From NCBI GenBank assembly GCA_030141605.1, contig JAQGDQ010000066.1, positions 372,001 through 436,000 on the forward strand: a stretch of DNA of 64,000 nt, written 5' to 3'. Numbering within the stretch: position 1 is the first letter of the stretch; every line of letters starts with the position of its first letter. The notes under the pieces are model-generated. The model saw nothing but the letters and a program-made list of their open reading frames with translations, made no database searches and was not told the origin of the DNA. This document shows positions 55,133-64,000 of the stretch, piece after piece. Source of the DNA: Tubiluchus corallicola. Taxonomy: Eukaryota; Priapulida; Priapulimorpha; Priapulimorphida; Tubiluchidae. The translations under genes were made by a program, and so were the position numbers.

Positions 55133-58100
55133 ATGGAAGAAACTCATGAAAGAAGTGAAGCTAATGGCTCCATGAGTGAAGAACATAGCTCAACAATGGA
55201 AACCAAGGATGACAACAAGTTGGCATGTCCTGTTGAAACAAGTGAAGAGGTAGCTTCCGAATTCACTGATGTAACAGATAATGAGAATGAAAAGGAAATG
55301 AGTGAGCAAGAACATCTTGAAGGAGAAGATGTGGATGCGGCTGTTATTGCCGTAGAAAGGGTCGCTGCAAATGGGATGCACTCACCAGATGGTGAAGAAA
55401 AAAGCTCAACAGTAGATTCTGGCGAGACAGAAGACGTTATTGCAAATACCCTCGGCTCAACAATGAATGTGAACACCACTGAAGGAGTTCTGGAAATAGT
55501 ACAAAGTGCTGTCAGTAGCGGATTTCAAACCGTTTCAGTAACAGAAGTAGACAGTCAGGAGGATATAACTAGAGATAGTATGAGCATACAAGCAGATAAT
55601 TCAGTTCCAACAGATAGTGAGATAGAGAAAAAAGAGCCTGAAAAACCACAAGATGTTATTGAAAATCAAGAGGACAATATGGTTGAAGCAGGTGCCAACA
55701 TGCTACAAGATGCAGAAGTTGATTTGGAACAAAGAGATGAAGCATTTGCTTCAGCAGAGTCAGATACCGAACATACCCAGTTCATAGGTAGTCAAGAAGG
55801 ATATTCTGAGGAAGATAACGAGGTCAAAGAAAGAGCTGTTGTAACAGAGCCTCCAATAGATACTGGTGATGACCAATTGACGACAGGTTTGATATTTTCT
55901 ATGCAGCTAAAACTGAAAAATTATGCCATCCAAAAGTTTCTGTTCATTCAGAATGTGGATGGACTTTGAATTTTGTATGATTTAAATAAATATAAAGTTA
56001 TTCTTTTGATTGATCAGCATTATCTCTAATTATTTTTTTAAATGATCTAATGTTGATCTACTGTCTGAGCTTTTTTAACAATCAATTTATGGTACCAATT
56101 TTTTCTCGCAGGTCTTTCTGCTCGTTACTCGGACAATGGCCAGAACACTGAACCCATAAATATTTGGTCATTTATTGAGTCTGCTGGCGCTGATTCATCA
56201 TCCGTTGCTTTTAGTTCATTCTCCCAGGAAGATGCGGACATTCGTGGTAAGATTTTCTGAATCACTTTTGTTCTTAAAGTTTGATTTGTCTCTTGTCCTG
56301 TAACAACATGTAAAGTAGTCTAAGATATTGATTCTGTAAACACATAAGTCCATCTAGTTTTAAGTTGTTTGAAGAACTATATTATTTCTTAAATTTCTCT
56401 TTGGACTTTCCAGTCCTGTTGCAAAATTTTAAAATGTTAAACAAAAATGTTGCCACTTATGCTGTCAGCCAACTTGCTTGCCGAGTGTCTGTATAATTTC
56501 TAGTAATTTTCACGTTAATTTTTTCTGCTTACCAATCTTTTTGAAAGCCAATGTTGTTTGATTATGTAGCAGCATTTACCATTGTGCAGTACGCAGTACA
56601 GGCAATACAGCAGATTTCGATAGCCAGTTGCTTTGTTTTTAACTGCTCGGTTTCAGCTTGTTCTGCAAGCAGGACATTAAAAGCAGTTAATATATTTCTT
56701 ATCTTGTTGTGACTTCACGCAAATCATCTGTAGTACCTGTTATAGTTTTCCAATCCTTCATGAAGGTGGAACATTACTAAAATGGAGATATTTTTAGAGA
56801 AATTCCACAACCTCATGCAATCTGCTGTTATAAATGTGGGTGTGACCTAGTAACATGTCAGTGAGCTTTGAGACGTAGTCTTGTGCTATTTTTATTTTGC
56901 AGGAGACAGACGACCACAATCTGTCTTAGATAAATCAGTGATGCAGAAAAAGCCATACCTCGGTGGCTACCGCCACAAGTTGACAGGTAAAGTATATCTG
57001 CATGCTGGTGTACAGACATATCTACGATATCCAAAGAAGAGGAACGCTAATGTGGAAAAGTTTTCCCGAGATACACAGGTAATGCCAAAATTTCTTGTTT
57101 TTTTAAAAAACACCAGAAAAAGGTAGTAAGTTGCTCTGTGTAAACAGCTACAACAAGAAACATGAGGAACAGAATGCGCCTTACAATTAACCATTGAGTG
57201 CAGTGCAATTGAAAATGTGGAAACGTCTGGACTCTAAAACAAGTGAAAAAGCGGAGTAGATATATTTGCTATTTGACATGCAGTCTTTTATTGATATGCA
57301 TTATTTTCATTTGATATTGTTTTCCATAAATGGTCAGCATTCTTTTATTAAAATATGTACACGGGAAAGAGTTTTACAAGAGTTCTATATTAACAAGCAA
57401 GACTAAAGAAACTTATATGTCAACTAATCACACGTTTTGCATGTCAAATGCCTCCTACTTTTACATTTTCAGACATGTGATTTAAAGACCATTGAACTAC
57501 AAACTCATAGGGATGCATCCACTCAGATGTCTGCTCCTGGGATATGCATTTCCAGCGTTGGGAGCAAAATAAAAATGGCAGGTGCATACGTAACAGCTGA
57601 CGAAATCCACGATACTCGTGAAGAAAAGGTATCGAATAAGTTGTACTTTGCAGTAACTGTCAATTTTAACCATGATAAACCTGATTCTTTGATCTGTGTC
57701 TTATTCTGAGTATTTAACTTTGCTGGAGACGCTTTTGTTTATGACAAACTGTATAGTAGTAATAGTAAGTATACTAATTTGATTATGAACGACATTGTAA
57801 CTGATTTATCATTGCATTTTACTCTCATTGAAATGCTAATTCGGATTTCCATTCTTTCATTCAGATACCTTTTCATTTATTTTATTTATCCTCTTTAAGG
57901 CATGACAATGGCTTGCAAAGAGAATTGCAATCATTCATTCAGCTATGCATTTATTCATTCACTGATTTCTTTCTTTCGTTTTTCAGGCACTTATTTTGCA
58001 GACCAAAGCACGACAATGGCTTGCAAAGAGAGTTGTAGCTAAAATGCGAACTGAGAGGGATGAACGTCAGATGATAAAACAGCAAGAGATAGAGGACAGA

Positions 58101-61100
58101 AGGAGAGAGAAAGAGAAGAGAATTCGTGAAGAGTACATGCGGCGAATGCATCCTAAGACCAAAAATGATTTCGATCTTGTTTTTAGTGCTTTAGAAAGTA
58201 TGGATGTTTAGATTTTACTTGGCTTTTTAAAAACGATTTTTAAAGCATGGAAAAATTAATTTAATGTCCGTAAGTTTATAAATGCTAGTTTTTCGTTTTT
58301 GCTTTCAGACTGGCGAAAAGATGAAGAACAAAAAATTTCTGAGCGTATGTCAGGACCACAGAGAAAGGCAGCTTTGTGTGGTTTACTAGATGATGAAACT
58401 AAACACCTCTCTACCGTGGAGAGACATAGGCAACTTGCAGCTGAATTGAACAAGCATCAATCCCTTTTGCATTTTGTAAACAAGGTAAAAAGTCATTTTT
58501 TTGATCTCTGAGGTGCCAGCCAGTTGTTGACATTCTCCATCAGTGGTGACTTTGTGGCTATGGAATTTTTAGGTTGCTTTTTTACTGGTTAATGTAATAA
58601 TTCAGTAATAGCGAAATTGGTATGTAAGAACAAAGCTATTACATGAATCGAAATAGTAATAAGTCTTTTAAGCAGCTATAAATGTATTGAATCTGCTGTT
58701 TTATATTGTTCATGTAAAAGTTAAACATTTTTTGGCATTTTGTTACTCTTGTTACAAAGTAACAGTTAAAAGAATTCATAGCTAATTAACTTGGCAAATT
58801 GCCAACTATCCGTCATTAATAGACAGTAAGTAATCATCTATAGTTGTAGTATTGCAAGGTGATTCATGAATGATAAAAGTATGCCCAGAACTTTTAAATT
58901 TTTAAAACTAAAGTTAGTAGAAAGAAAGGAGATATGCAAAAGTCAGGACTGAGTCTGAATTTAAACCAGAGGCTTTTGGATTATGTCGTGTGTCTTAATC
59001 AGACCTCTGAATCAAGATGTATGAGTTTAATTTCGGTTCAGTTTTGGTAGCTTAATTAATTTACATGTCCAATTTGGTGCAAAACATTAGCAATTACAGA
59101 CGTCTTCTGCAATAATCAATAACTATTCAAATACTAAGGATGTATTTTCGCACTTCAGGCTGCTGCTCCTAAGAAATGGGTCGGAAGTGATGGCAAGGTA
59201 ACGGAAGTTGACACGCTTAACATTATACAAGCAGCCAATTTGAGGAACATTTATACAAGCATCAACATGACGGGTTTGACTCAAGACGAACGTTTAGACG
59301 TTCTGCTCTCACTAAAACATGCCGTTCAAGTAAGTTGGATTGCAAGTATTAACTGCCTAGTTCACATTATATTAAGTATTGTCACATTTATCTCAAGATT
59401 TTTTTTATTGAACTGTACAGTCGATAAATGCACTTGCTAAATTTTAGGAAGCTACTGTATACAATGATAGTGACTACAATGCAACGTTCTATTATATAGT
59501 TATAGCTGGATAATTTTCGAGCGTGACTGCTCAAAGACACTATCCTCTGAATAAAAACAAGTTCTATCTCCATAAGTTTTTAGCTTATGCACCTTCGTGT
59601 GTACTATTTTGTAGGACTTAACAGTGTCATAAGTCTGCAAATTTCATTATTAATGTTGATTGATTGATTGATTGATCGATTCTTTTCAAAATAGTATTAC
59701 AATGTAAAACAAGAGAAAAGGGAGAAGCCACCCAGGCAGAGCACTTATAGTTGGCTCTCTGTTAACAAGTTACGATCAAATTTACAATGTTGTAACAAGT
59801 TTTCATTCTCTAACAATGATGTAAACTGTTTAACATTGGAGGCATTAACTGTGTTATAAGTTAAAGAATTCCAAATATCTACAGTTCTGTTACAAAAAGA
59901 GAATTTGTAAATATTCGGTCTGCAGTAGTTTTTATAATTTAAAGTTATGTCCCCTAAACCCAAAATGGGGCGCGTACGTAAAAAAGTCATGAAACAGTAA
60001 TCCTATATGATTATTACAAGTTTTATAACCATTTTTAGATCAAAGATTAACCTTCTTATTTTTAATGGCTTTAACTTAAGAATTTGTAGTCTATGCAAGT
60101 AATCTCTATAGTTTATATTACGTCTTCTACACAAATGTTAGCATTGCTTATATGTCGCCTCATAAACGTGTTAACACTGCAGGAACATGACTGCAAGTTG
60201 ACAAGAGACATCATTGAACTGGTTGACAGAGAAGCCGACCTCATAATGAGAGGAACGAAAGAGACAAATCTTCTAGGCCTGCGCAAACGAATTCTAACAT
60301 TGTTCCTTCAATTTTTCAAGAATCCAGATTTTAATCCAGAAGTTGCAGGGCTATTAAAGGTAAGTTTTCTGCCTTGTATATATAGCCACACACAGGGGTG
60401 GACTACCCTATAGACTAGTACAGGCTGCAGCCTAGGGCCATCAAGCTTAGAGGGGTCCATACTTTGCATTGCTGAATAATACATATAACTTAAAAAAATT
60501 TCAACTTTAAAAAAGAAGGCAGGAAGTATAAAAATCCAATTTTAAAGTGGCTTCTCATTTGAGATAAAGGATCCCTGTTTGAGGTCTTTTATTTGAGACA
60601 AGCCCCTCTTTGAAGCACTTTATTTGAAATATGGGCCCACAGCTGTACAAATGTTGCTGAAATATATCGCACGTAGAAAATATTCGAGGCCAAATTAAAG
60701 GGTGGCTCCGTCTGTAGGGGGCCCCATAATTTCGTTAGCCTAGGTCTTGGCCACATATCAAATGTTTGTCAGAATAGTTGATAGAACGTTGAAGACAAGT
60801 ATGAATTGTTATTCAATGCCTTTTTTAAGCAGCTAACTTGAAAATGTTACCAAAGTTTATAAAATGTGGATGAAAAAAGTAACTTAATTAAGTTTGCAAC
60901 GTCTTCCAATCTTTCACAAAACGTGCGAGGGCCTGTGTCAGTATAGCCTTCTGCCAAACTAGATTCCTTCTTTAATGTGAATCAAGCATTTATTGTACCG
61001 TGTATTTTTTCTTTTTTCTTCTTGTAAGCCCTAAACAACTCATGCAGAATTTAAGATAAAAGTTCATTATTCAAGAGACAGAAAAGACACTTCTGATAAA

Positions 61101-64000
61101 ATTTAATGAACTAACAGACCTATTACTTGCATAGAAAAGGTTATCGTTCTTAGAAAGTGGCTGTAAAAAAGTAGCCAGATACTAGAACTTCAATTTTCTT
61201 TTCAGGTTCCACCTGGTCCAAGAGCTCAACGACGAGACATTCACCAGTGCGGAAGTTGCAAACAGTTCCTAGTTTCAGATGAGTTTCCATTCTACTGCGG
61301 CGCCATTGTGACTCATCGATGTAAAAATTGCAAAGCTCTAGACAACCTCGGGCGAATGAGGCATAACATTTCCGGGTACAAAGCTATGCTGAGAGATCTA
61401 CGAAGGGCAGAGAAAAAGATTGGGGATGGCTCACGGGTTATTTACATGCTCCAGGTATAGTCATTGTTCTTTTTCTCCTTAGCTTGTTAGGCTGCATTAA
61501 GCAAGATTTTTGTTATGAAAGCTTATAAGATCTTAGATCAACTGGAATGGAAGCACTAATATGCTTTGACCTGGCATGCCCTACTTGCTCATTAATTTTC
61601 TTGTAAATTAATATATATATATATGGCTTCTATAAGAAAATCGTGAGAACTCTTTAAAGTTACCACATATGGAATCCATTTCTTTGTAAAAATTCAGAAT
61701 ACATTTATACATAAGAATTAAAGAAATCATAAACAGTGTAGCGATGTATAGGGCAGATCAGTTTAGCAGGTTTGATTCATTTAAGGGCACTTTGAGGATG
61801 GTATTGAAAAAAGGGAAAAATTGAACTTTGGTGTAATGCTCTGCACAATGGTCTGTAGTATTTTTATGTAAAATTTTAGCCTCTTATAATGAAAACTGTA
61901 TCCTGTGACTCGTTCAAAGATAGATGTGACAATAACCACAACAACAACGACAAGGTGACCAAGCTTTAGGGATCTTGTACTTTGTTGCCCGATCATAAAA
62001 CTGTACATAATTTGCAAATAGAAAGGCAGGCAGCAAGACTCACTACTTAAATATTTTTTTGCATAGGAGTCTGACTTACAGTACTTAGTTGAGAACATAT
62101 GGTATACACAGAGCATATTGAGTGGTATGTCTGACCTTAATGACTTGGTCTTTCTTCGATGGGATGTGACTCAAGAGTGGTCTCCATGGAACTGTATACT
62201 ACTAAATAAAGAAGAAGCTGATGCCCATGTAAAAATAAAAGATCCTATTGCGGTAAACTTACTGATATTTATTGATTTTATTTGCTAAAATAAAGTAAGT
62301 GTAGTAAAAACATTAAAAGCAGTACAACAAAAAGTCAAACAAACCAAATTATACACAGAGACTTGTTAAAACAGCAAGAGGCAACATCCAAGATGTAATC
62401 GGATCTGTTAAGATACATTGAGACCCACCCTGATAAGGGGTAGTCTGCACACTAGAAAACTTGTGTTTTATGACTGAAGTAGTGCTAAAGCCCGGCTAAT
62501 GAAAGTTCTTCTAACAATAGGGTTGAATGTGCTTCCATGCACAGCTCAAGTATTTGACAGAGGTATTTCCTCAATGCGTTAGAATAACTACATTGCATTT
62601 AGATAGAATAATCCATTTTGCAAATACTTAATTGTTTGCCCTAAGATTTTTGCCCACTTGGATCCACCAAACCATGACAACGTGAACACAATGAACAACA
62701 AACATGCTTCTCATAAAACATATGAATATGGCTGCCACATACAAATGTTACACCAGTAAGTCTTTCTACAGGGAATAATTGAAGACTGATAGATTTCTCA
62801 AATGTAACACCATAAAATGATCTTGAATAAAAGCATATTGCACGTATCAGTACATCCTTGGTACTGCTTGCAATTAACATATGCTAGAATAAAGTTGTAA
62901 ATTGATCATTTCTAAATTAATGTTGTCTTTTGTCTCAGTGATTTAACAGTGTAGTGCCTTTCTCACACTTACTTTGTATTTCTGATCTACACATAATTTA
63001 ATCTAGAAATTTTAACTAACTCTCTTTACATTACCCCCAAATTACCATTTTTAAGTTGCTACTAATATATATCTTTAAAGCATGCCTGAATTACACCAGT
63101 AAGATTAGATTAGATTGAGATTGTTTTAATTTGCACTTTTGTTTTGCTGCTTTAATGCTTTGTTGAATTGTTTTTCTTTGTCTTATTGTATGGTTTGTTG
63201 CTTTACTGAATTGTTAAATATTTTTGATACATTTGCTTGCATTACTCCCAATAATTTTGACAGCTTCCATCTTTAGTTGAGTATTGAATTGTTTTGTCGA
63301 GCTGTTTATTTATTTTTATATTATTACTTTATTACATTTTGAATTATTGCCTTGTTGAATTCTTTAATGTTTTGTTACCTATTTATAGCTTTGCTACTAT
63401 TATTTTGCCCACAAATGGTAATACATTTATTTCTAATCCTTACTCGTAATAATTATTGTTACTTGAATGTTCCCATAAGAAAATGTATCTTCTTATCAAA
63501 AAACAAATTGTCTCTCTTTAAATGCTACTAACACCATTTTTTAAATCTCATCGACAGTATTAATTGATTGCTAAGGGGTGGTTGGTAGGTGGCCCGATGG
63601 TCTTTCACCACCCCTCCTCCCTTTTTGTTCATTTTCTAAAGCAAACTAACCATTAAACAAACCTGTTAAATTGTAAGAAGCAAATAAAAAAATTTAATAT
63701 ATACATATAATATGTATATATTAATTTTTTTTATTTCCTTCCTACAATTTAACAGGTTTGTTTAATGGTTAGTTTGCTTTAGAAAATGAACAGAAAAAGA
63801 ATTCATTTAAAAACAAATTTATTGTTTACTTTTATAGGTTTACAGGTTTTTTTACTTTTGTTTTTAGGCTTACGGGCTAGTTTTCTTGGATAAAATCTAC
63901 CAAAAGCATACACTTGCCTGTAACTACTTTGCTGCCTTACCTGGTGTGTGTGAGGAAGTCAGACTGAAGGCTAAGGGGAGTATTTTAATAGCACCTGTCG
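55133..64000 (+). CDS. IQUB: IQ motif and ubiquitin-like domain-containing protein (IQUB), eleven exons, 3' end outside window
   Basis: Ciliary/flagellar protein linked to radial spokes, with a calmodulin-binding IQ motif. Exons: 55133-55886, 56112-56246, 56903-57078, 57473-57628, 57987-58197, 58309-58484, 59159-59329, 60183-60359, 61206-61454, 62067-62252 and 63868-64000+. All joins keep phase. At least 841 residues are encoded here. Exon 1 is a 251-residue acidic region. Family landmarks follow: [29 protein letters not shown] (IQ motif), a basic coiled coil ([18 protein letters not shown]), [52 protein letters not shown]...CKNCK, and [16 protein letters not shown]. The first donor (GTTTGA at 55887) is weak; reading through it would stop at 55969. 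An acceptor at 55130 implies an upstream non-coding exon. The ubiquitin-like domain was not found. Confidence 0.95.
58960..59040 (-). repeat. Possible tRNA-derived SINE remnant
   Basis: On the minus strand a D-arm-like GTCTGATTAAGAC is followed by TCTGGTTTAAATTCAGA, a T-arm with a decayed box B. The anticodon arm is not clear. It lies in an IQUB intron. Confidence 0.25.
59654..60140 (-). mobile_element. CR1/L2/jockey-type LINE, 5'-truncated 3' end
   Basis: Minus-strand translation gives the C-terminal part of a reverse-transcriptase [29 protein letters not shown], then after a stop (~60004-60006) [17 protein letters not shown], which is the conserved closing block of such ORFs. The frame ends at 59745. 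A short 3' UTR and an (AATC)n tail follow at about 59655-59675. It is a dead copy in an IQUB intron, ending about 40 bases before the next exon. Confidence 0.8.
60393..60749. mobile_element. hAT-like non-autonomous transposon, ~357 bp
   Basis: The element begins CAGGGGTGGACTACC and ends CCTAGGTCTTG, so it has the CA...TG ends of hAT elements. It is flanked by a near-perfect 8-bp duplication, GCCACACA (60385) and GCCACATA (60750). Subterminal CCTAGG and GGGGTCC/GGGGCCCC blocks occur in inverted orientation. There is no transposase. It lies in an IQUB intron. Confidence 0.6.
63624..63797. repeat. Near-perfect palindrome with ~84-bp arms
   Basis: TGTTCATTTTCTAAAGCAAA... at 63625 is repeated in reverse complement ending at 63793, with about 50 perfect pairs in the outer arm. 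Differences are confined to the inner part (AAGAAGCAAAT against AGGAAGGAAAT). The centre is an AT-rich TATACATA/TATGTATA. It lies 70 bases before the last visible IQUB exon. Confidence 0.9.

Overview
The window is nuclear DNA from an invertebrate animal. It is AT-rich, has large introns with GT-AG ends, long simple-sequence arrays and many decayed mobile elements. The genes (a concentrative nucleoside transporter, a collagen with a thrombospondin-type N-terminal domain, ERdj4/DNAJB9 and IQUB) are metazoan, and IQUB points to a lineage with motile cilia or flagella. A tunicate or another marine invertebrate would fit, but I cannot fix the phylum from sequence alone.

Layout. 1-5.9 kb, minus strand: the N-terminal half of an SLC28 nucleoside transporter; its 3' exons lie before base 1. 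5.9-12.4 kb: intergenic, with a 31-bp tandem repeat and a ~510-bp fold-back element. 12.4-19.9 kb, minus strand: an eight-exon, 441-residue secreted TSPN-collagen, reconstructed here from splice phases; most of its exons are too short to stand out as open frames. 19.9-25.4 kb: no gene seen, and a ~285-bp CT array. 25.5-35.0 kb, plus strand: a three-exon gene for an unassigned 137-residue protein with two membrane segments; a 15-copy 58-bp minisatellite starts about 20 bases after its first splice donor. 35-49.9 kb: no convincing gene, but a 5S rRNA-like unit joined to a GC-rich block, a tRNA-Thr-like relic, retroposon tails, AG arrays and several orphan open frames. 49.95-51.29 kb, minus strand: a two-exon DNAJB9-like ER co-chaperone. 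51.3-55.1 kb: intergenic space holding MITE and retroposon pieces. 55.1-64 kb, plus strand: eleven exons of IQUB, running off the end, with LINE, hAT-like and palindromic insertions in its introns.

The genes are functionally unrelated: nucleoside uptake, extracellular matrix, an unknown membrane protein, ER protein folding and the axoneme. Exon joins were made by eye from reading-frame phase, splice consensus and family resemblance. All models with two or more exons kept phase at every join. The items most worth following are the compact TSPN-collagen, the unassigned two-membrane-segment gene, the apparent absence of the ubiquitin-like exon in IQUB, and the 5S-linked repeat unit.
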